Assembly: GCA_016928525.1 (NCBI GenBank)
Contig: JAFGKO010000015.1
Span: forward strand, 1-17,859
Source of the DNA: Anaerolineales bacterium
GTDB taxonomy: Bacteria > Chloroflexota > Anaerolineae > Anaerolineales > Villigracilaceae
DNA: 17,859 nt
Reading direction: 5' to 3'
Each line of letters opens with the position of its first letter. Within the stretch, counting starts at the first letter, position 1. This document shows positions 1 to 7,278 of the stretch, one piece after another. A program made the translations under genes and the position numbers. The notes under the pieces are model-generated. The model had not been told where the DNA came from. It saw only the letters and a program-made list of their open reading frames with translations, and did not search any database.

Positions 1-399
1 CTGGAATTCGTCAAGGAGAAGCTGGCCGAGAACGGCATCGAGATCCGTTATGGATTGCCGCGCAATAAACTGACCAGCATTGAACGCGACGTGATCGATA
101 TGGAAATCATGCTGCGCTCTGGTTGGCTGATGATCATCAAGGCGGTCTGGATGGCAGATAATGCCAAACCCAACGCCCTGGAGTCGTCCATGAGCAAGGT
201 CAAGGCTGGTGATGTGACCTCCAGGATCACACAAAAAGCTGTTGAGATAATGGGACCACTTGGCTACAGCCGCGAGTTCCTGCTGGAGAAATGGTTCCGC
301 GATGCCAAGATCACCGACATCTACGAGGGCACCGGGCAGATCAACCGTCTTGTTGTGGCGCGGCAGATATTAGGCTACAGCGGACGGGAATTGCGGTAG
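1..399 (+). CDS. Acyl-CoA dehydrogenase, C-terminal part (5' end outside window)
   Basis: The frame is open from base 1 and encodes the last 132 residues of an acyl-CoA dehydrogenase, the FAD enzyme that makes the trans-2 double bond in the first step of beta-oxidation. The family's C-terminal helical domain is clear: a GPLGYSRE stretch, then an RDAKITDIYEGTGQINR segment, which in this family holds the glycine of the active-site loop and the flavin-contacting residues, then a VARQILGY tail. The catalytic base lies in this domain in many members, and the E of YEGTGQ is the usual candidate. It is the first gene seen in an operon with fadN and fadA homologues 88 bases downstream. Which chain-length class it belongs to cannot be judged from this fragment. 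Family assignment is secure. Confidence 0.93.
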   Translation: MEFVKEKLAENGIEIRYGLPRNKLTSIERDVIDMEIMLRSGWLMIIKAVWMADNAKPNALESSMSKVKAGDVTSRITQKAVEIMGPLGYSREFLLEKWFRDAKITDIYEGTGQINRLVVARQILGYSGRELR

Positions 400-405
400 A
401 GGGAA

Positions 406-470
406 AACCGCGAAGAGACTAAGACACGAAGATTCATAAAAAACTTCGCGATCTTCGCGCCTTCGCGGTT
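406..470. repeat. Intergenic dyad repeat between acyl-CoA dehydrogenase and fadN
   Basis: The arms AACCGCGAAG (406-415) and CTTCGCGGTT (461-470) are perfect reverse complements. A second pair, CGAAG (428-432) with CTTCG (444-448), is nested inside. CTTCGCG is also repeated directly within 444-467. The element fills almost the whole gap and ends just before the fadN ribosome binding site (AAGGAGG, 475-481). It has no T-tract, so it is not a typical terminator. It resembles dispersed CTTCGCG-type intergenic repeats seen in many environmental genomes (inference). It could adjust mRNA stability between the two genes. Confidence 0.7.
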
Positions 471-486
471 CAAAAAGGAGGATTAT

Positions 487-2871
487 ATGAAATATCACGT
501 TCACAAAGCTGTTGTCATCGGCGCGGGGACCATGGGAGCATCGCTGGCAGCCCATTTTGCCAATGCGGGCATCCCGGTCACCTTGCTGGACATTGTTCCG
601 AAGGACGCGCCGGAGGGTGACAAAAAAGCGCGCAACAAGATTGTGCAATCTGGCTGGGAGGCCTGCCTGAAAGGCAAGCCCGCCAATATTATGTCTTCGG
701 ATTTGAAGACTTTTGTATCACTTGGCAACCTGGAAGATGACTTCGAGGTCATCGGTGAGGCGGACTTGGTGATCGAGGCCATCATCGAGAACCTGAAGAT
801 CAAACAGGGCTTGATGGAGCGCATCGACAAGGTCCGCAAGGAGACCGGGATCATCACGACGAATACATCCGGCATCCCAGTCAAGGATATTGCCGAGGGC
901 CGCTCGGATGGGTTCAAACAGCATTTCCTGGGGATGCACTTCTTCAATCCCCCGCGTTACCTGAAATTGCTGGAAGTCATCCCAACCGGTGATACGCTGC
1001 CGGATGTGGTTGAGTTCATCAGCCACTTTGGCGAGTTCCGCCTGGGTAAGGGCATTGTGTTATGCAAAGACACGCCCAACTTCATCGGCAACCGTCTGGC
1101 CTTTGGTACGGGTTCGTTCAGCATGCACTACATCCTCGAGAACGGTTACACCGTTGACGAAGTGGATGCCATTACCGGCCCTCTCATCGGACGCCCGAAA
1201 ACCGCCACTTTCCGCCTGATCGACCTGGTTGGTATCGATGTCTGGGAGCATGTGGGCAAGAACCTGGCTCCGGCTATTCCGCACGATAAGCTGGGACAAC
1301 AATACCTGTCTTCTGAGAGGCCGGCCAAATTGATCGCCACAATGGTCGAGCGCGGCTGGCTGGGCAACAAGACCAAAGTCGGCTTTTACAAGCAGAAGCG
1401 CGATGCGGATGGCAAGAAAGTCTTCCTTTCGCTGGATTTGAATACTCTCGAACACACACCTTCCGAGAAACCGCGCTTCGATGCGATTGGTAAAGCCAAG
1501 AAAGCCGAAACCTTGGGCGAAAAGCTCAAAATTTTGCTCGGTGAAGAGGATAAAGCTGCCAGGTTGGTCCAGGCCTTGACCTACCAATCTTTCCAGTATG
1601 CTTCTACAATCATCCCTGAGGTAGCCGATACGCCCAAACCGCTCGATGATGCCACCCGCTGGGGCTTTATGCACGAAGCCGGTCCTTTCGAAACGTGGGA
1701 CATGCTGGGCGTTAAAGACATGGTCGAGGTGATGAAGGCCGAAGGTTACCCGCCTGCCGATTGGGTCGAGAGCATGCTCAAGTCCGGGAAAGAGACGTTC
1801 TACCAATACGATAATGGGACCAAGGTCGGCGTCTATGATGTCACTAAAAAGGATTACGTTCGCATCGAACGGACCCCGGGCCTGATCCTGCTCAAGGAAC
1901 AGGCCGAAATCTCGAAGAACGCTGGCGCCACCCTTTACGACATGGGCGACGGCGTGGCCTGTGTGGAATTCCACACCAAGATGAATGCCCTCGACGATGA
2001 TATTTTCAACATCACGCTTGAGGCGCTGGATCGGGCTGAGACCGAGTTCGATGGTCTGGTCATTGGCAATGAAGCCGACAACTTCAGCGCAGGCGCGAAT
2101 CTATTCATGGTAGTGGTTGCGGCTCAGCAAAAGATGTGGGATACGCTTGAAGGTGCCGTCAAGAAACTGCAAGACATGAACATGCGCATGCGTTACTTCC
2201 CCAAGCCGGTGGTCATCGCCCCGGCGGGAATGGCGTTGGGCGGCGGCTGCGAAGTGAGTATGCATGCCTCGCGCATAGTGGCCGCAAGTGAAACGTATAT
2301 TGGATTGGTTGAACTGGGCGCGGGGGTCATCCCGGCTGGCGGCGGCACGAAAGAGATCATGCGTCGCGTTATCAATCCAGCCATGCGTACGCAGGACGCC
2401 GAAGTACTACCCTTCTTGCAGCGCGCTTTCCTGCAAATCGGGCAGGCCAAGGTGGCTACCAGCGCCTGGGAGGCCCGCGAGATGGGCATCTTTGGCCCGC
2501 AGGATCGCATCGTGCTCAACCGCGACCATCTGCTGACTGAGGCCAAGAAGGAAGTGTTGCATATGGTGAACGCTGGTTATGCCCCACCTGCGCCGGAACT
2601 GGTCTACGCGGCCGGACGTGATATGCGCGGCGCGCTGCTGGTTGGTGCCTGGATGTTTGCGCAGGGCGGCTACATCACTGAATATGAAAAGGTGATTGCC
2701 AGTAAGCTGGCGCATGTACTGGCTGGCGGCGAACTGAGCAAGCCGGCCTGGGTCAACGAGCAATACATTCTTGACCTGGAACGTGAAGCCTTCCTGTCTC
2801 TGTGTGGCGAAGAGAAGTCTCAGGAGCGCATGTGGGCTTTGCTGAATACAGGGAAACCCTTGAGAAATTAA
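487..2871 (+). CDS. fadN: Bifunctional 3-hydroxyacyl-CoA dehydrogenase / enoyl-CoA hydratase, FadN type
   Basis: This 794-residue protein catalyses the hydration and NAD-dependent oxidation steps of beta-oxidation. The dehydrogenase is N-terminal: the Rossmann motif GAGTMG is at 12-17, and the His-Glu dyad is H151 (in MHFFNP) and E163. The crotonase domain is C-terminal (about 470-700): NFSAGANL forms the oxyanion region, and the two expected glutamates are E589 (GGGCE) and E609 (GLVELG), 20 residues apart as in enoyl-CoA hydratase. This order is the reverse of FadB/FadJ of E. coli and matches FadN (YusL) of Bacillus subtilis in order and length. The start is an ATG five bases after AAGGAGG. 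Neighbours are acyl-CoA dehydrogenase and, after one intervening gene, a FadA thiolase, recalling the fadNAE operon. All catalytic residues are present. Confidence 0.95.
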   Translation: MKYHVHKAVVIGAGTMGASLAAHFANAGIPVTLLDIVPKDAPEGDKKARNKIVQSGWEACLKGKPANIMSSDLKTFVSLGNLEDDFEVIGEADLVIEAIIENLKIKQGLMERIDKVRKETGIITTNTSGIPVKDIAEGRSDGFKQHFLGMHFFNPPRYLKLLEVIPTGDTLPDVVEFISHFGEFRLGKGIVLCKDTPNFIGNRLAFGTGSFSMHYILENGYTVDEVDAITGPLIGRPKTATFRLIDLVGIDVWEHVGKNLAPAIPHDKLGQQYLSSERPAKLIATMVERGWLGNKTKVGFYKQKRDADGKKVFLSLDLNTLEHTPSEKPRFDAIGKAKKAETLGEKLKILLGEEDKAARLVQALTYQSFQYASTIIPEVADTPKPLDDATRWGFMHEAGPFETWDMLGVKDMVEVMKAEGYPPADWVESMLKSGKETFYQYDNGTKVGVYDVTKKDYVRIERTPGLILLKEQAEISKNAGATLYDMGDGVACVEFHTKMNALDDDIFNITLEALDRAETEFDGLVIGNEADNFSAGANLFMVVVAAQQKMWDTLEGAVKKLQDMNMRMRYFPKPVVIAPAGMALGGGCEVSMHASRIVAASETYIGLVELGAGVIPAGGGTKEIMRRVINPAMRTQDAEVLPFLQRAFLQIGQAKVATSAWEAREMGIFGPQDRIVLNRDHLLTEAKKEVLHMVNAGYAPPAPELVYAAGRDMRGALLVGAWMFAQGGYITEYEKVIASKLAHVLAGGELSKPAWVNEQYILDLEREAFLSLCGEEKSQERMWALLNTGKPLRN

Positions 2872-2879
2872 GAATCTGT

Positions 2880-2923
2880 ACACGGATTTGGCGGATTACA
2901 CGGAGATACGCGGATTTTCTTTG
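2880..2923. repeat. Left inverted repeat flanking the GxxExxY gene
   Basis: This is a short array of degenerate CACGGATT-like units (ACACGGATT, GGCGGATT, ACACGGAGA, ACGCGGATT). It contains CGGATTACAC at 2892-2901, the exact reverse complement of GTGTAATCCG at 3414-3423 on the other side of the gene. ACACGGATT (2880-2888) also matches AATCCGTGT (3418-3426) in reverse complement. It begins nine bases after the fadN stop. Confidence 0.75.
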
Positions 2924-2943
2924 TTTTTTGTGGAGGCACGACT

Positions 2944-3384
2944 GTGCAGGCTCGTAAAGACTTACTTCCGAGGAAACCGTTTGCAGGCAAGCACGCTGAC
3001 CTGAGTGAGAAAATCATAAAAGTTTTTTACCAGGTACATAATGAGCTTGGCTACGGTTTTAGCGAAAAGGTGTATCAAAAGGTTTTTGGAATTGCGCTTC
3101 GGGAGAGTGGCCTGAAAGTAGATGAGCAGATTCCTATCAAGATTTATTATCACGGGCAAATCGTAGGTGAATTCTTCGGTGATATGCTTGTTGATGATGT
3201 TATCTTACTTGAACTGAAGGCTGTCAATACCCTTCTCGAGGAACATGAAGCGCAGTTGTTGAACTACCTCAAAGCAACAACAATCGAGGTAGGCTATGTC
3301 CTCAATTTTGGTAAGTCGGCAACTTTCAAACGTAAAGTCTATGACAATGATCGAAAAGGCTCACTTCATTGGACGAAAAAGTAA
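2944..3384 (+). CDS. GxxExxY family protein
   Basis: This 146-residue protein has the family signature GFSEKVY at 38-44. A PD-(D/E)XK-like nuclease core follows: D80 and D84/D85, E90-L-K92, then Q104 and Y108 in a QLLNYLK helix. GxxExxY proteins are widespread, often present in several copies per genome, and of unproven function; the nuclease-like fold is a prediction. The start is GTG, chosen because GGAGG (2932-2936) lies seven bases upstream; no ATG is better placed. The gene lies between fadN and fadA with an inverted CGGATTACAC-type repeat on each side. Its base composition is lower in GC than the fad genes around it. It is probably an insertion into the operon with no role in lipid breakdown. 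The family call is sure; the role is not. Confidence 0.9.
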   Translation: MQARKDLLPRKPFAGKHADLSEKIIKVFYQVHNELGYGFSEKVYQKVFGIALRESGLKVDEQIPIKIYYHGQIVGEFFGDMLVDDVILLELKAVNTLLEEHEAQLLNYLKATTIEVGYVLNFGKSATFKRKVYDNDRKGSLHWTKK

Positions 3385-3388
3385 AAGG

Positions 3389-3428
3389 AAATTCGTGTTT
3401 GTCCGCGAAATCAGTGTAATCCGTGTCC
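3389..3428. repeat. Right inverted repeat flanking the GxxExxY gene
   Basis: This element contains GTGTAATCCGTGTCC, the inverse of the left repeat (10-bp perfect core, 3414-3423), plus looser ATTCGTGTT and GTCCGCGAAAT units. It starts just after the GxxExxY stop and runs to within a few bases of the thiolase ribosome binding site (AAGGAG, 3431-3436). Confidence 0.75.
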
Positions 3429-3443
3429 GGAAGGAGAAATATT

Positions 3444-4631
3444 ATGGCAAATAAAGATGCTGTTATCGTAAGCGCGGTGCGGACTCCCGTTGGGAAGGCC
3501 AAGCGCGGCGGGCTCGCTACGGTTCGCCCTGACGATTTGGCTGTTGCCGTTATCAAAGAGCTGCTCAAACGGACGCCAGAAGTCGCCCCGGCGGATGTTG
3601 AAGATGTAGTCATCGGTTGTGCGTTTCCCGAGGGCGAACAGGGCATGAATATGGCGCGCATGGTCGCCTTGAGCGCGGGCTTGCCCGATTCGGTCCCCGC
3701 CGAGACGATCAACCGATTTTGCTCATCTGGCGTGCAGGCCATTGCCCATACGGCTTATGCCATCCAATCGGGTGATATCGACATTGCAATCGCAGGCGGG
3801 GTCGAGTCGATGACGATGGTGCCGATGACCGGCTACAAGTTCTCACCTAACCCAATCATTGCCTCGGAATATCCACAGTATTTTACCAACATGGGTTTGA
3901 CCGCTGAAAACGTGGCTGAGAAATTCAAAATCAGCCGCGAGGACCAGGACGCTTTTGCGTTAGCTTCCAACCAGAAGGCTGCTAAAGCGGTCGAAAGCGG
4001 ACTTTTCGATCCCGAACTGATCCCGATCGATGTGGAAGTGGTCGAGTATGTGGATGGTAAGGCTGTGACCAGGAAATTCACTGTTGCGCGCGATGAAGGT
4101 CCGCGCGGGGATTCGACTATAGAAGGCCTCGCCAAACTACGGGCGGCGTTCAAGGAGGGCGGCACGGCCACAGCGGGTAACTCCTCGCAAATGTCCGACG
4201 GCGCAGCGGGCGTGATTATCATGTCGGCTGAAAGAGCTGCCCAACTGGGACTCAAGCCGTTGGCACGTCTCATCCATTTTGCGGTGGGCGGAGTCCCGCC
4301 GGAAATTATGGGAATGGGCCCGGTGGCGGCCATCCCGAAGGTTTTGAAGAAGGCCGGGATGAAGCTCGAAGATATCGAGTTGATCGAGTTGAACGAAGCC
4401 TTTGCAGCCCAATCGCTGGCTGTCATACGCGAGCTTGGTCTTAATGAAGAGATCACCAATGTCAATGGCGGCGCGATTGCGCTTGGGCACCCGCTGGGCT
4501 GCACAGGTGCAAAGCTGACTACGCAGTTGCTCTATGAGATGGGACGCCGCAAGAATAAATATGGTATGGTGTCTATGTGCATCGGCGGCGGAATGGGGGC
4601 CGCGGCGATATTCGAGAATTTACAAAATTAG
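3444..4631 (+). CDS. fadA: Acetyl-CoA acyltransferase (3-ketoacyl-CoA thiolase)
   Basis: This 395-residue protein cleaves 3-ketoacyl-CoA with CoA, the last step of beta-oxidation. The family triad is complete: nucleophile C93 (NRFCSSG), H349 (GHPLGCTG) and C379 (SMCIGGGMG). NEAFAAQ, which shapes the active site, is also present. Length and motif spacing are those of thiolase I/II enzymes. The ATG at 3444 is preferred over the GTG at 3423, because AAGGAG (3431-3436) sits seven bases before the ATG and would be coding otherwise; the protein then begins MANKDAVIV as thiolases do. The gene follows fadN with the GxxExxY unit between. A biosynthetic acetoacetyl-CoA thiolase is possible from sequence alone, but operon context favours degradation. 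Confidence 0.95.
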   Translation: MANKDAVIVSAVRTPVGKAKRGGLATVRPDDLAVAVIKELLKRTPEVAPADVEDVVIGCAFPEGEQGMNMARMVALSAGLPDSVPAETINRFCSSGVQAIAHTAYAIQSGDIDIAIAGGVESMTMVPMTGYKFSPNPIIASEYPQYFTNMGLTAENVAEKFKISREDQDAFALASNQKAAKAVESGLFDPELIPIDVEVVEYVDGKAVTRKFTVARDEGPRGDSTIEGLAKLRAAFKEGGTATAGNSSQMSDGAAGVIIMSAERAAQLGLKPLARLIHFAVGGVPPEIMGMGPVAAIPKVLKKAGMKLEDIELIELNEAFAAQSLAVIRELGLNEEITNVNGGAIALGHPLGCTGAKLTTQLLYEMGRRKNKYGMVSMCIGGGMGAAAIFENLQN

Positions 4632-4638
4632 TTAGAAT

Positions 4639-4694
4639 GTTGAGTAGTTGATCAGTTACATAGTTATGATCTCATACAAAATCAACTACTCAAC
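4639..4694. repeat. Perfect 14-bp inverted repeat between fadA and the SCP2 gene
   Basis: GTTGAGTAGTTGAT (4639-4652) and ATCAACTACTCAAC (4681-4694) are exact reverse complements around a 28-base AT-rich loop. The flanks continue with related AGTTACATAGTT and AACTGTAAAACTACT pieces, so the whole gap is built from variants of an AGTTGAGTAGTT unit. There is no T-tract, so read-through into the SCP2 gene is likely. It is a different repeat family from the other two in this operon. Confidence 0.75.
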
Positions 4695-4723
4695 TGTAAA
4701 ACTACTAAACTAAGGAGACTACT

Positions 4724-5050
4724 ATGCCCCTAACAGTTGCAGACCTGATGTCCAAGATGCCCGGTGCTTTCCTCCCGGAAAAGGCCCCTGGGCTGGATGC
4801 TGTCATTCAATTCAAGTTTACCGGCGCTGAAGCTGGTGACTGGTACGCAGCCATTAAAGATGACAAAGTAGAAGTCAAGCAGGGCGAGCACGAGGCCCCC
4901 AAGATGACTCTCACTGCCGACTCCAGCGACTACGTCAAAATCTTCACAGGTGAACTGGACGGCATGCAAGCCTTCATGCAGGGCAAGCTCAAGCTGGCTG
5001 GCGACTTGAACCTGGCGATGAAACTGACACAAATGTTCAAGATTCGCTAA
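4724..5050 (+). CDS. SCP2 sterol-binding domain protein
   Basis: This 108-residue protein consists of one SCP2-like domain, a small alpha/beta fold with a hydrophobic tunnel that binds acyl chains, acyl-CoA or sterols. The typical pattern is seen: an N-terminal helix (MPLTVADLMSKMPGAF), a QFKFTG-EAGDWYAAIKDDKVEV beta meander, an APKMTLTADSSDYVKI stretch and a final GKLKLAGDLNLAMKLTQMF helix. No signal peptide is seen, so it is cytoplasmic. The start has AAGGAG (4712-4717) six bases upstream. It is the last gene of the beta-oxidation operon, ahead of a strong terminator, which suggests a carrier for acyl-CoA substrates or products. The partner is inferred from position only. Confidence 0.9.
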   Translation: MPLTVADLMSKMPGAFLPEKAPGLDAVIQFKFTGAEAGDWYAAIKDDKVEVKQGEHEAPKMTLTADSSDYVKIFTGELDGMQAFMQGKLKLAGDLNLAMKLTQMFKIR

Positions 5051-5066
5051 TTTCTTGCTAGCGCGG

Positions 5067-5094
5067 AATCCCCGGGACTTCCTGGGGATTTTTT
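5067..5094 (+). terminator. Intrinsic terminator of the beta-oxidation operon
   Basis: A 10-pair stem (5067-5076 with 5081-5090, one G-U pair, ends AATCCCC/GGGGATT) closes on a four-base ACTT loop and runs into six T residues (5089-5094). It lies 16 bases after the SCP2 stop. Confidence 0.9.
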
Positions 5095-5102
5095 ACTTAT
5101 AA

Positions 5103-5131
5103 TTGACTTTGCTCTGTAAACTCACTACAAT
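5103..5131 (+). promoter_or_regulatory. Sigma70-type promoter for the secreted protease gene
   Basis: TTGACT (5103-5108) and TACAAT (5126-5131) are separated by exactly 17 bases. The site lies right after the upstream terminator and about 38 bases before the protease start, so it predicts a short leader with AAAGGAG in it. Confidence 0.75.
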
Positions 5132-5168
5132 GAGCTAAGTTGTGCCTACTTTTCTAAAGGAGTATCTG

Positions 5169-6203
5169 ATGAAAATGAAAACTCTTGTTCGAAGCGGATT
5201 GTATGCGTTGATCTTGCTTGCGTTACTGACCGGTAGCGCATCCGCTGGGAAACCAGGACCGGGTACCAGCACGGGCACAGGGCGTGTGTTCTACCCGAAT
5301 CCGGTTGCCTATCTGCAAGACCAAACTCTTACTGACCAAAAAGATGCGGACTATGAAGCGCTCCAACCCGCCTATGTGATGATCGAGTTGACGAATTTGG
5401 ATGGCAGCGGTTACCTGACTGGCGATTGGGCGAATGTGATCAGCGAGACAGGCAACCCAGCTTATTCGCCTGATAATGTGTTTGTCTACAATCGCCATGA
5501 TGACGAATTCGAACAAGTGATGGCTTATTTTTGGGTGACAGAAGCACAGAAGTACATCCAAGGCCTTGGATTCGGTACGGTTTACCGTCCTATCAACATG
5601 GAATCGCAGGATATCAGAATCAACACCTGGGGCCTGGACAATTCCTACTCATGGGATAAACACGATGTGCTGCGCTTTGGCAAAGGTGGAGTAGATGATG
5701 CCGAAGATGCCGAGGTTATCTTGCACGAGTACGGTCATGCAATGCAAGATTCTCAGGCGACACCCTTTGGTAACTTTGGACTTTCGGTGGAAGCGGGTGC
5801 CATCGGTGAAGGTTTTGGAGATTACTGGGCAGTTACCGTTGGTAATGTTATTGCCCCAACGGCCGATCCTGCCTGTGTTGCGGACTGGGATTCGGTCTCC
5901 TACACGACAGAAGTACCGCACTGTTTACGTCGCATAGATCTGGATTTGCACTATCCTGAAGATTTAACGGGATACATCCATTATGATGGTCAAATCTGGT
6001 CACGTGCGTTATGGGATATTCGCAATGCGCTGGGGCACGAAGTTGCTGATACTATCATCTTGGAAGCGCAGTTTGGCTTTGCCGCTGATACATCTATGCC
6101 TGCCGCTGCACAAGTCACTGTTGATACTGCTCAAAGATTGTATGGCAAGAAAGTCGCTAAAACTGTATTGACTGCTTTCAAGGATCGGGGTATCCTGCCG
6201 TAA
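5169..6203 (+). CDS. Secreted fungalysin-like (M36-type) zinc metalloprotease
   Basis: This 344-residue protein has a Sec signal peptide (positive MKMKTLVR, hydrophobic LYALILLALLTG, probable cleavage after ASA at residue 26). Zinc-site motifs are HEYGH at 186-190 and a downstream GEGFGDYW with E214 as likely third ligand, which is the gluzincin pattern of M36 fungalysins (HExxH and GEGxxD). A later YDGQIWSRALWDIRNALG segment also fits that family. The start is the ATG at 5169, six bases after AAAGGAG (5156-5162); a GTG at 5142 would place that site inside the gene. The protein is shorter than fungal enzymes, and I see no FTP propeptide, so activation must differ, or it is a minimal extracellular peptidase. 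It is a single-gene transcript between a promoter and a terminator. Exact substrate is unknown. Confidence 0.82.
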   Translation: MKMKTLVRSGLYALILLALLTGSASAGKPGPGTSTGTGRVFYPNPVAYLQDQTLTDQKDADYEALQPAYVMIELTNLDGSGYLTGDWANVISETGNPAYSPDNVFVYNRHDDEFEQVMAYFWVTEAQKYIQGLGFGTVYRPINMESQDIRINTWGLDNSYSWDKHDVLRFGKGGVDDAEDAEVILHEYGHAMQDSQATPFGNFGLSVEAGAIGEGFGDYWAVTVGNVIAPTADPACVADWDSVSYTTEVPHCLRRIDLDLHYPEDLTGYIHYDGQIWSRALWDIRNALGHEVADTIILEAQFGFAADTSMPAAAQVTVDTAQRLYGKKVAKTVLTAFKDRGILP

Positions 6204-6226
6204 AACCCCGTACCGACCAAAATGAT

Positions 6227-6257
6227 AGCGACGGCCATAAGACCGTCGCTTTTCTTT
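6227..6257 (+). terminator. Intrinsic terminator after the protease gene
   Basis: AGCGACGG (6227-6234) and CCGTCGCT (6243-6250) form a perfect 8-bp stem with an eight-base loop, followed by a T-rich run. Read on the other strand it has a weaker TCATTTT tail, so it may also serve the convergent minus-strand operon. Confidence 0.85.
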
Positions 6258-6317
6258 AGACAAGTATTGGTTTTGCTCATAGAGAAATTAGATAAAAATC
6301 GCACATGATTCTTGAGA

Positions 6318-7271
6318 TTAGTTCCCCAATGCGTTTTTCAAGTTCTCAATAAGACGCTGCGTTCTGAATTCCCGGCCGGCAGCATTCAAGTGATAAGGAG
6401 TGTCGAAAAAATACTCATCGGGAATGCATAATCGATCCAAAGGTGTTAGAACGCGGATAGAGGTTTTTCTGTGCAATGTTCTATAAAAACTTATCAACCT
6501 TTCATCGCCAGTCGCCTCGCAATTTGTCTGTCGGTTAGGTTGGGCTTCATAGAATACTTGCGCACCATGCGCCTGGGTGTACTGGTAGAAGTCGGCTAGA
6601 AATGTGTAAGCCTCCTCCAGATTGGTAAGCGGGTAGGCAGACGGACCAATCTCGGTCTGGGACTCAGGATCAAGGTTGAGATGGCCCACAAAATCCCCAT
6701 AAGAGTTGAACTGGTCTCCGGTGTAAAGTCCGCGCATCTCATCCAACGATTGGCCGTAAAGGTAAAAATTCAACTGGCGGTTTAATTTTCGCTGCAGTAT
6801 GATGTTAATCATATTTGGCGTCTCGCTGATCGGATGGTCGAGATATTTAATCCTGTCTGGGGAAAATTCGATCCAGTCAGAGACATATTCTGGATAACCA
6901 TAAAACGAGGCGCTATTACTGAAGTTGTAATATTCAAGACTGATGATGACGATGTCACCTGGTTTGATGTAATCCCTCAGTTCTTTTATGGGTGTAACTC
7001 CCAAGCCTACGACCAGTCCATGGTTGATGACGGGCAGATGGAGATTTTTTTCTATTAACTCACTATCAATTCCAAATGCTACGTTTGAGCCTCCGGTAAT
7101 GATAATACGCGGTGAAGGAGTGTTTTTTAGCAAATCCAGTTTAAGCATGCTCCCACGATAGTAATGCTTTGGGTCGGGCTTGATAACAATGAAAACGCTG
7201 CCGAGGATCGAAACGACGAGGCAGGCTATGATGAGACAGGCTTTGATGAGTTTACGAATTTCGATGAGCAT
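6318..7271 (-). CDS. Membrane-anchored SGNH-hydrolase-like protein, partner of the MBOAT acyltransferase
   Basis: This 317-residue protein begins with one transmembrane anchor (about 8-30, KACLIIACLVVSILGSVF) and then an extracytoplasmic alpha/beta domain. An SGNH-like nucleophile block is IITGGSNVAFG with S62, and the C-terminal catalytic block DTPYHLNAAG gives D290 and H294 four residues apart, as in the DxxH block of this superfamily. Such proteins (AlgX/AlgJ- or DltD-like in role) finish acyl transfer to a polymer after an MBOAT passes the acyl group across the membrane. The ATG at 7271 is seven bases after the MBOAT stop; a TTG at 7331 would extend into the MBOAT gene and is less likely. 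The two genes should be co-transcribed and translationally coupled. The polymer modified is not identified here. Confidence 0.78.
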   Translation of the reverse strand: MLIEIRKLIKACLIIACLVVSILGSVFIVIKPDPKHYYRGSMLKLDLLKNTPSPRIIITGGSNVAFGIDSELIEKNLHLPVINHGLVVGLGVTPIKELRDYIKPGDIVIISLEYYNFSNSASFYGYPEYVSDWIEFSPDRIKYLDHPISETPNMINIILQRKLNRQLNFYLYGQSLDEMRGLYTGDQFNSYGDFVGHLNLDPESQTEIGPSAYPLTNLEEAYTFLADFYQYTQAHGAQVFYEAQPNRQTNCEATGDERLISFYRTLHRKTSIRVLTPLDRLCIPDEYFFDTPYHLNAAGREFRTQRLIENLKNALGN

Positions 7272-7278
7272 AAGTGTG

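Noticed and set aside
1060..1974. 304-residue open frame antisense to fadN
   Set aside because: It is a mirror of a well-coded gene with all its catalytic motifs; the antisense product has low-complexity content and no ribosome site or family resemblance.
3423..3443. Seven extra N-terminal residues on the thiolase from a GTG start
   Set aside because: The extension would encode the AAGGAG ribosome site; the ATG at 3444 gives the usual thiolase N-terminus.
3833..4504. 223-residue open frame antisense to the thiolase
   Set aside because: It is opposite a thiolase with its complete Cys-His-Cys set; the composition (Ser/Ala/Pro runs) is typical of antisense frames.
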